Source: Rhodothermales bacterium
Lineage (GTDB): Bacteria; Bacteroidota; Rhodothermia; Rhodothermales; Bin80
Assembly: GCA_012271205.1 (NCBI GenBank)
Contig: JAAXGT010000222.1
Span: 1 to 50,644, forward strand
DNA: 50,644 nucleotides
Reading direction: 5' to 3'
Below, piece after piece: positions 1-9,353 of the stretch (positions within the stretch are counted from its first letter, which is position 1; each line of letters begins with the position of its first letter). Under the pieces are notes generated by a model. The model did not search any database, was not told the origin of the DNA, and saw only the letters and a program-made list of their open reading frames with translations. A program made the position numbers and the translations under genes.

Positions 1-71
1 CCGCTTTGTGCTATGGCGCTGAGGGGCCGTCAGCCCCAAACAAGACTCTGCTCCTGCCTTTCCTTAGAGAC

Positions 72-1880
72 TTAAATAATTTTTGTAAAAGTACTAAGGA
101 CACGCGGCGGCGCCATTTCCTGTTCACGATACTGCAACTCGTAAAGCGTACGGTACAACCCCCTTGCCACGAGAAGCTCTTCATGAGTTCCTTGCTCGCG
201 CAGCACTCCCTTATGCAGTACCAGAATCAAGTCCGCGTTGCGGACGGTGGACAGCCGGTGCGCCACAACCAGGGAGGTACGGCCTTCCAGCAGGGTTTCC
301 ATTGCGCGCTGGATCACATGTTCGGTTTCGGTGTCGATGCTGGAGGTGGCTTCATCCAGCACCAGTACATCCGGGTCATGTGCAAGTACGCGTACAAAGG
401 ACAAGAGCTGCCGCTGCCCGTGTGAAAGCGATGCCCCGCGTTCACGCACATCATGATCGTAGCCCCCCGGAAGCCTCTCAATGAAGCGGTCAGCACCAAT
501 CGTTTGTGCGGCGTGCCGGACCTGATCGATGGTAATCTCTGGATGGTCCAATGATATGTTGCGCGTCACTGAACCCGAAAACAAAAACACGTCCTGCAGG
601 ACCAGTCCGATGCGCCACCGCAAGAATCGAAGGCGATACGAGCGGATATCCTTCCCGTCCAGCAGGATGCGACCCTTCTGGATATCATAGAAGCGCATGA
701 GCAAGCTTATGATCGTGGTCTTGCCACTGCCGGTGGCGCCTACGATGGCTACATTCTGCCCGCGCGGAACAGTAAAGGACACGTCCCGCAGAACCCAGTT
801 TGGCTCGCCGTTGTCCAGGTTGTTGTACGCAAACCAGACGTTCTCAAACTCAATCCGGCCGTCCAGCTTCTCACTGAGCTGTGGTCTTTCCACTTCCGAC
901 AGTGCGTAATCATGATCCAAAATGCTGAAAATACGCTCGGCCCCAGCCATAGCAGCCTGCAGCGTATTGAACTGGTCGGACAGGTTGCGGATGGGCTCAA
1001 AGAACTGGCGGCAGTACTGTACAAAAGCAATAAGGACTCCTACGGTCAGCCCACCGATCAGCGCACTTACTCCGCCCCCCCACAACACCAACCCAATGGC
1101 AGTCGTCGCAATGATGTCAACGGCCGGCCAGAAGAGGGAGTGGAAGAATACGGTCTTTAGCTGCGCCACGCGATGCAGATCATTGATCTCCCGAAAGTGC
1201 TGCATCTCTTCGTTTTCGCGACCGAAAAGTTGCACGATGCGCATGCCCGTCACATGCTCCTGCAAAAACGAATTGAGGCGAGCCACCTGCTTCCGCGTCT
1301 CGCGGTACTGGCTGCGCACATTCCGCTTGAACCACATAGTCACCCAGAGCATAAGGGGCATCACGGCAAGAGTCACAATCGCCAGCACCCAGTTCAAACT
1401 GAACATAAATGCGGCAATGAAAATCAGCTTGAACAGATCGCCCATAATGAGTACGAGACCGGCCGAGAGTACATCGCTGAGTGCTTCGACATCCGAAGTG
1501 GTTCGCGTAATGAGGCGACCGATGGGCGTGCGGTCAAAGAAACTGAGAGACTGCTTCTGGATGTGCCGGTACACACGTACACGCACATCATAGATAGCCT
1601 GCTGTCCGATCCACTGCGTGAAGTACGCATTGATGTAATTGAGGGACCCCTCCAAGACAAGCGCACCAATGAGATAAATGACAATCAGATGAAGCCCGTT
1701 CAGTTCGCCTGGCACGATGTGATTGTCGATGGCCTTCTGGATGAGCCAGGGACGTAGCGGGCCGAGGAAGGACGCCACCAGGACCAGCAAGAAAGCCAAG
1801 ATGACCCAGTGCTTGTAGGGCATGAGATAACCCACAATGCGCCGGAGCAGCTTGCGATCAAGTCCTCGCTCTTGCATCAT
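72..1880 (-). CDS. ABC exporter subunit, canonical half (TM288/YheH-like)
   Basis: This is a 602-aa half-transporter: an N-terminal six-helix exporter domain (about residues 15-320) and a C-terminal nucleotide-binding domain. Walker A GATGSGKTT lies near residues 380-388, Walker B reads LVLDEATSS with the catalytic Glu present, and the H-loop is VVAHRLST. The signature is LSHGQ rather than LSGGQ, which is typical of one partner of heterodimeric exporters. Its likely partner is encoded at 2850-4649, whose Walker B carries Asp instead of Glu. It would pump lipids, drugs or peptides across the inner membrane; the substrate is unknown. Its ATG follows directly on the TGA of rnz (TGAATGATG), so the two are probably translated in series. 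A small GGGGC/GCCCC hairpin at 23-37, downstream of the stop, has no T-tract and is at best a weak terminator. Confidence 0.93.
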   Translation of the reverse strand: MMQERGLDRKLLRRIVGYLMPYKHWVILAFLLVLVASFLGPLRPWLIQKAIDNHIVPGELNGLHLIVIYLIGALVLEGSLNYINAYFTQWIGQQAIYDVRVRVYRHIQKQSLSFFDRTPIGRLITRTTSDVEALSDVLSAGLVLIMGDLFKLIFIAAFMFSLNWVLAIVTLAVMPLMLWVTMWFKRNVRSQYRETRKQVARLNSFLQEHVTGMRIVQLFGRENEEMQHFREINDLHRVAQLKTVFFHSLFWPAVDIIATTAIGLVLWGGGVSALIGGLTVGVLIAFVQYCRQFFEPIRNLSDQFNTLQAAMAGAERIFSILDHDYALSEVERPQLSEKLDGRIEFENVWFAYNNLDNGEPNWVLRDVSFTVPRGQNVAIVGATGSGKTTIISLLMRFYDIQKGRILLDGKDIRSYRLRFLRWRIGLVLQDVFLFSGSVTRNISLDHPEITIDQVRHAAQTIGADRFIERLPGGYDHDVRERGASLSHGQRQLLSFVRVLAHDPDVLVLDEATSSIDTETEHVIQRAMETLLEGRTSLVVAHRLSTVRNADLILVLHKGVLREQGTHEELLVARGLYRTLYELQYREQEMAPPRVLSTFTKII

Positions 1881-2831
1881 TCAGACCAAGTGTTCAGCCA
1901 GCGATGTTTCGAGGATATGCAACACGGGATACTTCACCAATTCACGGGCCGCCTCTGTATTGGGAAAGATTTGTCGTGCCTCGGCCTCTAGCACGGCTGG
2001 ATCCGGATATCGCGCACTGAAATGCCCTAACAACAACCGCTCTGCTTTTGCATCGTGGGCCACCTCGGCTGCTTCGCGCGCCGTGGAATGGCCTGTCTGT
2101 ATTGCGCGGGCCTGTAGTGCATGGGTGAATGTCGCCTCGTGCCATAACAACGTAGCATTGCGGGCCAACTCCCGTCCGCTCGCACAGGGCCTTGTATCCG
2201 ATATGTATGCAAACGTACAGGCACGCGCAGATGCTGAAACCACCTCCTTTGCGTGTATGGTTCTACCGGCGGCCGTAACCACAGATTCACCCCGCTTCAG
2301 CGCTTGAAATTGGGAATACGTGTTCGCACCCAGGTCTCGGGCCAGCGCAACATCCAGATTACCCGGTGTACCCGGCGTCTGCGCACGAAACCCTGCGCTA
2401 AAGGTTCGATGCTCGACTGGACGAGCGGTGATGGACACGTCATTTGACCGATATACTTCCGCGTGCGTGAACCCGGATCGCAGTTGTACATGGTTTATCG
2501 GAAACGTCATATCACCATCCCGCGCACCCGGCACGGCGTCCAGTACCTCGGCGAGTTGCTGGGGACCGATTAATGTGAGCGGAGCCTCACGACGGGTCAG
2601 GGCCATAGAGGACAGCAGCCCCATGAGGCCAAAATAGTGATCCCCATGCAGGTGCGTAATACACACTGCAACGATGCGGCTGTGACGAAGACCAGCATGT
2701 CGCAGCTGAAATTGTGTGCCCTCCCCACAATCAAACAGTACAATTCTACCCTTTACAACAAGTGCGACACTGGCCAGATGACGTCCACAAGCCGGCACTG
2801 CGGAAGCTGTTCCTAACGGGATTATTTCCAT
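1881..2831 (-). CDS. rnz: Ribonuclease Z (tRNA 3' processing)
   Basis: This 316-aa metallo-beta-lactamase-fold endonuclease cleaves the 3' trailer of tRNA precursors. The N-terminus MEIIPLGTASAVP and the zinc-binding motif THLHGDH at residues 59-65 are diagnostic. A second metal-binding region with HEATF and GHSTA motifs lies in the C-terminal third, and GHFSARY follows near residue 270. The length matches the short bacterial RNase Z form. The gene sits between the two subunits of an ABC exporter, with 18 bp to the upstream subunit and no gap to the downstream one, so all three are probably cotranscribed. The conserved Gly/Pro-rich flexible arm region is present around residues 150-190. Confidence 0.95.
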   Translation of the reverse strand: MEIIPLGTASAVPACGRHLASVALVVKGRIVLFDCGEGTQFQLRHAGLRHSRIVAVCITHLHGDHYFGLMGLLSSMALTRREAPLTLIGPQQLAEVLDAVPGARDGDMTFPINHVQLRSGFTHAEVYRSNDVSITARPVEHRTFSAGFRAQTPGTPGNLDVALARDLGANTYSQFQALKRGESVVTAAGRTIHAKEVVSASARACTFAYISDTRPCASGRELARNATLLWHEATFTHALQARAIQTGHSTAREAAEVAHDAKAERLLLGHFSARYPDPAVLEAEARQIFPNTEAARELVKYPVLHILETSLAEHLV

Positions 2832-2849
2832 ATTGAAATGGCACGCACG

Positions 2850-4649
2850 CTACATCGCTTCGAGTTCCGCTTCCAGTAGTTGCTTCTCGTACAGCTGCGC
2901 ATAGAGCCCTCCAAGGGCGACCAAATCCTCATGCCCTCCTCGCTCTATAATGCGGCCAGTTTCCAGCACCAGAATATGATCCGCATCCTGTACACTGGAA
3001 ATGCGATGACTTACAATGATGAGGGTTTGCCGTCCATAGCGACGGCGCAAGTGATGCAAGATGCGACTTTCCGTGGCTGAATCGACACTGCTAAGCGCAT
3101 CGTCCAGAATAAGCAATCGTGGATTGCGTATGAGGGCGCGTGCGATTGTGGTTCGCTGCTTCTGTCCTCCTGAAAGGGCTACCCCCCGCTCCCCTACCAT
3201 CGTTGCGAAGCCCTTTGGAAAATCCAGCACGTTATCTAGGAGTTCGGCTTCGTGCGCCGCTTGCTCAATCGCATCCTGGCTGGCATCGAGAGTACCGAAG
3301 GCAATGTTTTCGCCTACAGACTTGCTAAACAGAAATACATCCTGAAGCACATAACCGATACTGCTCCGCAAGACACTTAGGGGGAGGGTCCGGATATCCC
3401 GACCATCTAGGAGTATCCGCCCGTTTACGGGATCCATGAGCCGGCCCAACAGCTCTACCAGCGTGGACTTGCCGGAGCCGGTTCGCCCCACTACAGCCAG
3501 TGTTCCTCCGGCCGGCAGATCGAAGGAAATATCCTGCAGGGCCCAGGGCAAATCATTTCCGTATCGAAAGGACACATCTTCGAAGGTGATATGGCCCTCA
3601 ATCTTCTCCGGGCTTCCATCTGTCAGGGGGCCGTCTGTGATGGCTGGTTTGGTATCCAGTACCGCGTTAATGCGCTCAACGGACGCACTAGCGCGCTGCA
3701 TCATGGAAATCACGAGGCCCAGTGCGGCGACCGGCCAGGTCATAAGCGCCACATAAATGATATACTCGGCGATGTTGCCAATCGTAATAACACCCTCAGC
3801 CACAAGGCGCGCGCCTACCCAGACTACGAGGATTTCCGAGAGACCCACAACCAGTACAAAGACCGGTCGCCACGCGGCTTCCACGCGAGCCAAGTCGAGC
3901 ATCCGTGCTTTGTAGGTGTCACTCTCGGTATCGAAAGCGGCGGCTTCGCTCTCCTCACGCGCGTAGGCCTTTAGCACTCGGATGCCCGAAAGGGCCTCTT
4001 GGACGCGACTTGTCAGCTGCGAATACTGTCGCTGAAGCGCGTCACTACGCTTGTGGACCAGCTGGGCCACGATGAAAATCGCGACGCCCAGCAGTGGCAT
4101 GGGCATGAGAGCATACAGCGTCAGCCTGGGCGAGATGATCAGCATGACCACAAGGGCCGTTATCACGATCACAAGCGCACGGGTCAGGTACATGATCGCT
4201 GGCCCGATATAGCGACGTACCTGTTCGATATCGCTTGTCGACCGTGTAATGACGTCTCCCGTAGCGGTCCTGTTGTAGAAACTTTGCGGTAGCTTCTGGA
4301 GATGATCGTAGAGCCTGTTGCGCATATCGAATTCGATATGACGCGAAGCCACAATCACGGTCTGCCGCATCAGAAAGGAGCACAGTCCACTGGCTATGCT
4401 CAGCCCGATAACGATGAGTCCAAGAACCAGGAAAGTCCAAAAGAAGTCGGCAAACAGTGCGCTTTGCGCCTCCGTCCCTTCGAATTGCCGGTACAAGGTG
4501 ACAAATCGCGGAATGCTGTCGACAGCTTGGCGTACAACAACCGGCACTGCTATCGCAAACGCCGCTGACAGCATTGTAAGCAAGAGACCCGGAACAAAGA
4601 GCCGCCAATAGGCAACGAAATACTGATTAAGCCGGGCAAGCGGACGCAT
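2850..4649 (-). CDS. ABC exporter subunit, degenerate-site half (TM287/YheI-like)
   Basis: This is a 599-aa ABC half-transporter with a transmembrane domain and an NBD. Walker A GRTGSGKST lies near residue 390, the signature LSGGQKQR is canonical, and the H-loop is IVSHRIS. Walker B reads LLILDDALSSVD: Asp replaces the catalytic Glu, the hallmark of the degenerate ATPase site in heterodimeric exporters. With the product of 72-1880 it should form one transporter. The start MRPLARLNQ at 4649 is chosen because homologues begin at about this point; an in-frame ATG at 4694 would add 15 residues. Neither start has a strong ribosome binding site. It is first in the three-gene unit and divergent from arginase. 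Confidence 0.92.
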   Translation of the reverse strand: MRPLARLNQYFVAYWRLFVPGLLLTMLSAAFAIAVPVVVRQAVDSIPRFVTLYRQFEGTEAQSALFADFFWTFLVLGLIVIGLSIASGLCSFLMRQTVIVASRHIEFDMRNRLYDHLQKLPQSFYNRTATGDVITRSTSDIEQVRRYIGPAIMYLTRALVIVITALVVMLIISPRLTLYALMPMPLLGVAIFIVAQLVHKRSDALQRQYSQLTSRVQEALSGIRVLKAYAREESEAAAFDTESDTYKARMLDLARVEAAWRPVFVLVVGLSEILVVWVGARLVAEGVITIGNIAEYIIYVALMTWPVAALGLVISMMQRASASVERINAVLDTKPAITDGPLTDGSPEKIEGHITFEDVSFRYGNDLPWALQDISFDLPAGGTLAVVGRTGSGKSTLVELLGRLMDPVNGRILLDGRDIRTLPLSVLRSSIGYVLQDVFLFSKSVGENIAFGTLDASQDAIEQAAHEAELLDNVLDFPKGFATMVGERGVALSGGQKQRTTIARALIRNPRLLILDDALSSVDSATESRILHHLRRRYGRQTLIIVSHRISSVQDADHILVLETGRIIERGGHEDLVALGGLYAQLYEKQLLEAELEAM

Positions 4650-4792
4650 GCGAACGGGTAGATTAACACAGGGAAACGCCGCGGCTCCATGCACGGATCC
4701 GTGCCCCGATAATCGCCTGGTGCTGGACTGAATGCAAACCAGAGCGTTTCGTATGGAACCCGCAGCAGGACATCCAATTCATTTTTCTGGCC

Positions 4793-5692
4793 ATGAATAG
4801 AGAACATCCCCCCCGCCGAGTTCGCCTGATCGGAGTACCCATGGATCTGGGCCAGATTCTGCGCGGCGTGGACGTTGGGCCGAGCGCCTTGCGCTATGCT
4901 GGACTCGCCGAGCGATTGGAAGGACTGGGATACCAAGTCGAAGATCAGGGCAATATTGACGCTGCAGTACGGGCAACCATCCCGCACGGACACGATCTCA
5001 TAGGACCGATTCGGGCGACCTGTGAGGCACTTTATGTGGCCGTACAGACGGCTGTCGATGATGCTTGTCTGCCAATCATTATGGGAGGCGATCACTCAAT
5101 TGCGATTGGCAGTGTGGGCGGTGTTACCCATCGTGAGTCGGCTGGTGTGCTTTGGATTGATGCGCATGCCGACTTCAATACGCCGGCATCATCTCCCAGT
5201 GGAAATATTCACGGGATGCCGCTGGCTGTACTCTGCGGGCACGGACCCGCCGCCCTAGTCAATGTTGGACGTCCTGGACCAAAGATCCACCCGAATGATG
5301 TGGCTATCATCGCGCTCCGCTCTACTGATGCCGCTGAGCGTCGTCAATTGCTTGAAAGCCACGTTGGCGTTTACACGATGCGCGACATTGACGAATTGGG
5401 TATTGCTTCAGTGACCCGATCGGCACTTAAACGTTTGAGCGGTCACCGGCGCATACATGTCAGTTTTGATGCAGACAGTATCGATCCGATGTTTGCCCCC
5501 GGAGTGGGCACGCCCGTGCCGGGCGGCCTGAGTACGCGTGAGGCACACCTGTTGATGGAGATCGTTGCGGAAGACGGTCGTGTGGCCTCGGTCAGCGTGG
5601 TGGAAATCAACCCCATTCTGGACGAACGCAACCGCACCGCCCAGTTGGCAGCGGAACTGCTCGCATCGCTCTTGGGCAAAACCATCCTGTGA
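4793..5692 (+). CDS. rocF: Arginase (ureohydrolase family)
   Basis: This 299-aa enzyme of the arginase/agmatinase family is predicted to hydrolyse L-arginine to ornithine and urea. The binuclear manganese ligands are all visible: H101 in GGDHS, D123, H125 and D127 in DAHADFNT, and D226 and D228 in SFDADSIDP. The N-terminus [12 protein letters not shown]...[14 protein letters not shown] and the loop [15 protein letters not shown] are typical of true arginases rather than agmatinases. The C-terminus [16 protein letters not shown] is also conserved. The gene stands alone, divergent from the ABC exporter unit and convergent with a MntR-like regulator gene. No clear Shine-Dalgarno sequence precedes the ATG. 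Agmatinase or formimidoylglutamase is less likely. Confidence 0.93.
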   Translation: MNREHPPRRVRLIGVPMDLGQILRGVDVGPSALRYAGLAERLEGLGYQVEDQGNIDAAVRATIPHGHDLIGPIRATCEALYVAVQTAVDDACLPIIMGGDHSIAIGSVGGVTHRESAGVLWIDAHADFNTPASSPSGNIHGMPLAVLCGHGPAALVNVGRPGPKIHPNDVAIIALRSTDAAERRQLLESHVGVYTMRDIDELGIASVTRSALKRLSGHRRIHVSFDADSIDPMFAPGVGTPVPGGLSTREAHLLMEIVAEDGRVASVSVVEINPILDERNRTAQLAAELLASLLGKTIL

Positions 5693-5716
5693 AACGCAGC
5701 GGTCGTACACTATTTC

Positions 5717-5755
5717 GGCGGTTTTGTGAGGGATGACAACGCTCAAAAAACGGCC
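5717..5755. terminator. Probable bidirectional terminator between arginase and dtxR-type genes
   Basis: Arms at 5717-5730 (GGCGGTTTTGTGAG) and 5742-5755 (CTCAAAAAACGGCC) pair at 12 of 14 positions around an 11-nt loop. The T-rich and A-rich parts sit inside the stem. It lies in the 71-bp gap between two convergent stop codons, where a terminator serving both strands is expected. Confidence 0.6.
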
Positions 5756-5763
5756 AATCGCAT

Positions 5764-6420
5764 TCAACCGACGGGCGTCACATGCACACTGCCAGCTACC
5801 TCATGCGCGATGGTTTGCTCCGTACCACCGATGCTTATAGTAAGCGGGCCCGAGCCAGGCGTGCGAGCCACCACGCGAACACTTCGCCCTGGCATCAGAC
5901 CTTCCCTCTCCAGAAAATGGAGCATAGCCACATCAGAATCCGACACGTGCCGCACTACGCACACTTGATCGACCCTTGCCTCTTCCAGCGGAAATGTCTC
6001 CGAGTGCGTGATTTTGAGATCCGGAGTTGGAATGGGATGACCATGCGGGTCATGCGTCGGGTGACCAAGCAGGGCGTCGATTCGCGCCTCAAATTCTTCG
6101 GAAATATGGTGCTCCAAGTGCTCCGCCTCATCGTGCATCTGCTCCCAGGAGTATCCAAGAATTTCCCGAAGATAGGTTTCCAAGAGTCGGTGATGGCGGA
6201 CGATCTCAAGCGCGATTTTTTCTCCGGTCGGGGTCAGTCTCACGCCCTTATACGACTCGTGCACGACCATTTTCATACGGGCCAGCCGCTTGACCATACC
6301 CGTAACAGACGCCGCAGACACGTTCATTGCGCGTGCGATATCCATGGTCGCCACCGCCGGTTTCTCTTCCTGGAATTTGAAGATAGTCTTGATGTAGTCC
6401 TCGACGGCAGGGCTAAGCAT
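5764..6420 (-). CDS. DtxR/MntR-family metal-dependent repressor
   Basis: This is a 218-aa metalloregulator. Residues 1-65 form the winged helix-turn-helix (TMDIARAMNVSAASVTGMV is the recognition region), about 70-140 form the metal-binding dimerisation domain, and the C-terminal ~70 residues form a FeoA/SH3-like domain (GLMPGRSVRVVARTP). Metal ligands can be matched to MntR: D8, H77, E100, E103 and H104. Where DtxR/IdeR have Cys, this protein has Glu (E100), which by family knowledge points to manganese rather than iron. It would repress or activate metal-uptake genes, none of which is in the window. The adjacent arginase is a manganese enzyme, but a regulatory link is only a guess. Confidence 0.9.
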   Translation of the reverse strand: MLSPAVEDYIKTIFKFQEEKPAVATMDIARAMNVSAASVTGMVKRLARMKMVVHESYKGVRLTPTGEKIALEIVRHHRLLETYLREILGYSWEQMHDEAEHLEHHISEEFEARIDALLGHPTHDPHGHPIPTPDLKITHSETFPLEEARVDQVCVVRHVSDSDVAMLHFLEREGLMPGRSVRVVARTPGSGPLTISIGGTEQTIAHEVAGSVHVTPVG

Positions 6421-6607
6421 GGATCAGAGGCCAAACAGTCCCGGTGTGAACCCTAAATGAACGTCGCAGGATCCCCGCCGGACCCGTGCCAACCACTGCT
6501 CCGGAGCCTGCATTAGATTAATATTCTATTCTGGTGCCTGTGTTGAAGATATCCTGACCGACAATCCGGGCACCAGTCATACTATTCACAAACGAAAGCA
6601 GACCACC

Positions 6608-7886
6608 ATGAAAACAATACTTCTTTGCACAGTTGGCGGAAGCCATCAACCAATTCTAACCGCCATAAAGTCGCGAAGGCCAAGCTACGTTTATTTCTTT
6701 TGCACCGGTAAGGATCCCGAATCCGGACGACACGGATCCTACCATCAAGGGACGGAGCCGGTAAGATAATCACAGCACACAAGGATGAGCGAAGCCAACA
6801 CTTCCAAATATTCCGTCGCAAGCCGACCTTCGTCCAGATGAGTTTGAGGTAGTACAGGTCTCTACGGATGATATCTACAAAGGGTAGGTCGCAATGCGAA
6901 ATGCCATTGCACGACTCCTGAAACGTTTTGAGAACCACCAACTCGTAGCTGACTATACCGGCGGCACGAAAACGATGACAGCAGCTTTGGTGTGCGCAAC
7001 CCTTCAGTCAGACCCTATCAATCTGCAACTAGTCTCGGGCTCCAGACCCCGACCTTTTTGCAGTCAGAGACGGCACGGAACAGGCAATAGCCGCACCTAT
7101 TAAGGCCCTTCGTCTGGAAATGGCGATAGCCCGCAATTTGGATGCATGGAAGCGGTACAGTTACCGGAAGGCGGCAACCGGCTTGGAGGAGCTGCCCATC
7201 GCGACTTGGCATTCTCCCAAAGAACGACTCCGTCTGGCTTGGACACTTAGCAAAATATTTGCTTCTTGGGATGACTTTAACTTCGAAGGAGCGTTGAAAC
7301 ACGCGAACGGATTCAAGGCACAAGTCGCTGAATACTTTCCAAATGCTTTGGGGACATTAAAGCTCTTATCCAAGAGCAATAGCCCCAAGGCCGAAGCCGC
7401 AAGCATATTCGATCTGTGGCACAATGTGTTGCGGCGCGCTTCCAATGGAAGGTATGACGACGTGACTGCACGGGTTTACCGCTTAATCGAATGGACCGCG
7501 CAGTGGCAGCTTAAATTGCACCATGGCTGGTCAACTGCGGATTTCCCTGCCGACAAGATGCCCGAGGCGAGACTTGGACCAGACGGCAAAATTTCAATTG
7601 GACTGGTCGACTCTTGGAAAGCCGTACGTGACCACATCAAGGGGAAGTCGGTGAGTTCGCGGACAAGCACCTTAACAAAATCACCGATCTGACAAGCCTC
7701 CGCAATTTCTCATACCTGGCCCACGGCTTTGCCCCGATCCGGGAGAAAGACTCGAAGAAATTTCACGATTGGCTGGACGTTCATTTCATTCTGATGCTCC
7801 AGGAAGCAGCTGCAAAGGATGTTGGATTACCCACCATCCCGGATCAGCTTCCAACGGAGGTCCCTCCGGCTGTACGGGCGATTTAG
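6608..7886 (+). pseudogene. Broken CARF-HEPN CRISPR-associated gene (Csm6/TIGR02710-like)
   Basis: The original protein can be read by joining three frames. It begins at ATG 6608 with MKTILLCTVGGSHQPILTAI, a CARF-domain first strand and loop, and continues FFCTGKDPESGRHGSY before a TAA at 6767. In another frame NIPSQADLRPDEFEVVQVST (6807 onward) leads to a TAG at 6885. The CARF signature DYTGGTKTMTAAL follows. A frameshift near 7045, in a run of four C, leads to a long helical region with GRYDDVTARVYRLIEWTAQW (7120-7650). A last frameshift near 7650 leads to RNFSYLAHGFAPI, where R...H fits the HEPN RNase motif (7701-7724), and a stop at 7884. By family knowledge such proteins are cyclic-oligoadenylate-activated RNases of type III CRISPR systems. 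No array or other cas gene is in the window. It is certainly inactive as one protein. Confidence 0.85.
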
Positions 7887-8570
7887 CCAGGCGACCAACC
7901 GCGGCACCTTCCGGCCCTGATGTATGGCTGACTCAAATTTGCCTGAACCCAGACAAGACGAACGTGCCACCCTATCACAGACTAAGACGTAAGCCTTATA
8001 GGACCACATCCTCGCACCATTCGCACGGCGGCTTCCATTGAGCTAGTCCGAATCCAGGTAATCCTGTGGCGGTCAGCGAATGAGCATATGTCGTGATGGA
8101 AACTATTCCGGGATCCGAACACTTCGCGACGGCATCACTGGTGACGAGGTCTTGCCGACAGATTGGCCCGATCATTATTCGCCAGTGGCGACGCAATATT
8201 CCTTGGGAGGTCTCCCATTCCTCAACTCCGCTACGGCACATACGAAATTATTGACTGAACTTCTGGTGGGCTGGATTTAACAGACTGTCCAATCCTTGAT
8301 TGTGAACTGATCCAGATTATGCATGTGCATGAGGATTCCCGCCAACCGTCGCAGGACTGGATTCAATCGGCCACACCCAACTCGCACAAACATACACTAA
8401 TTGTCCGTGCTCATCGGGTTGCCGACATTGTGCTGTGCGGACCTTGAAATGCCACTTGCATTCCATCCCTGGAATTTTGCGCAACTCCTTTGATATGCTG
8501 CGTACTTTTTGGATTGGGGGCAACGTACCCGCAATTGAGGCTGATCTCACTGAATAGTAGTAGCAGCAAC
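7887..8570. other. Gap without recognisable gene
   Basis: Almost 700 bases follow the CARF pseudogene. The open frames here are short, overlap on both strands, and show no family motif. No direct repeats of CRISPR type were seen. It may be further decayed accessory DNA. Confidence 0.5.
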
Positions 8571-9353
8571 ATGACCTCCCCGACTAAACAGGCATCGCGC
8601 CTCTCTCCGATCCAAGCAGGCCAGTCAGCGGAGAACTTCCACAGCACCGAACTACGGATCCTATGCACGGGCGATGGCAGCCGCACGCTGCATAGTTCAT
8701 ACTACGGCCAAACTTACCATTCCATGCACGGGGCTGAGCATGAGGCACTGCATGTGTTCTTGGAGGGGACAAACATTGCAAAAACCCTTGCCCAACAGCA
8801 GCGCGCCAGCGTATTGGAAGTCGGCTTTGGGGTCGGCCTGAACTTCCTCCTCACCGCCACGGCCGCCGAGCGTCATGGAGCCACCTTACACTACACTGGC
8901 CTCGACCGCTGCATCCCGGATGCAGATACACTGGCTGCACTTGATCACGGCAGTGTGGCAGGATCATGTGCGGTAGCGGAATTCCTCATCGCATGGCGTC
9001 GTCACTACGGTCCGGACCTGCCTGAAGGCCACTATTCGTTGTGCCTTGAAAATGATGGTCTCCTGGAACTCGTCATAGGTGAGGCTACGCAAGTGCTACT
9101 GCCGGAGAAACGATACGACGCGATCTACCTGGATCCATTTGACCCCAGGCGTAATCCGGAATTGTGGACACTTGCATTCTTCAGGCTTTTGTTTGCGGCC
9201 ACCAAACCTGGCGGCGTTCTGGCTACATACTCTGCTGCGGGAGCTGTGCGCCGGGGATTGATTGCAGCCGGCTTTATCGTGGAACGGTGTCCGGGTCCGC
9301 CTGGAAAGCGGGAGTATCTAACAGCGCAAAAGCCACAAGTGGCCGGCAGCTAG
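8571..9353 (+). CDS. mnmD: MnmD-like tRNA (mnm5s2U34) methyltransferase
   Basis: This 260-aa SAM-dependent methyltransferase has the MnmC N-terminal-domain fold (DUF752). It is expected to methylate the aminomethyl group of 5-aminomethyl-2-thiouridine at tRNA position 34. Evidence: HSSYYGQTYHSMHGAEHEAL near the N-terminus, the SAM-binding VLEVGFGVGLNFLLT, and YDAIYLDPFDPRRNPELWT, the family's D-F-P-NPE-W motif. The C-terminus TYSAAGAVRRGLIAAGF and GPPGKREYLTA is also typical. There is no FAD oxidoreductase (MnmC C-terminal) part, so this is the stand-alone form. The start MTSPTKQ is preferred over an in-frame ATG at 8490, which would add 27 residues unlike the family. Its stop codon interlocks with that of the convergent gene. 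Confidence 0.88.
   Translation: MTSPTKQASRLSPIQAGQSAENFHSTELRILCTGDGSRTLHSSYYGQTYHSMHGAEHEALHVFLEGTNIAKTLAQQQRASVLEVGFGVGLNFLLTATAAERHGATLHYTGLDRCIPDADTLAALDHGSVAGSCAVAEFLIAWRRHYGPDLPEGHYSLCLENDGLLELVIGEATQVLLPEKRYDAIYLDPFDPRRNPELWTLAFFRLLFAATKPGGVLATYSAAGAVRRGLIAAGFIVERCPGPPGKREYLTAQKPQVAGS

Noticed and set aside
23-37. GGGGC/GCCCC hairpin as terminator of the exporter operon
   Set aside because: The stem is only five pairs and no T-tract follows on the minus strand; it is too weak to list as a feature.
922-1593. 223-codon plus-strand frame inside the ABC exporter gene
   Set aside because: It is antisense to the transmembrane domain of a clear ABC exporter and has no family resemblance.
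6917-6932. GAAACGTTTTGAG, similar to a LacI operator
   Set aside because: It lies inside the CARF remnant, where it encodes a helix (LLKRFEN), is far from any promoter, and its arms are imperfect.
6421-8570. A CRISPR array expected beside a CARF gene
   Set aside because: No regularly spaced direct repeats were seen on reading the flanks of the pseudogene, or elsewhere in the window.
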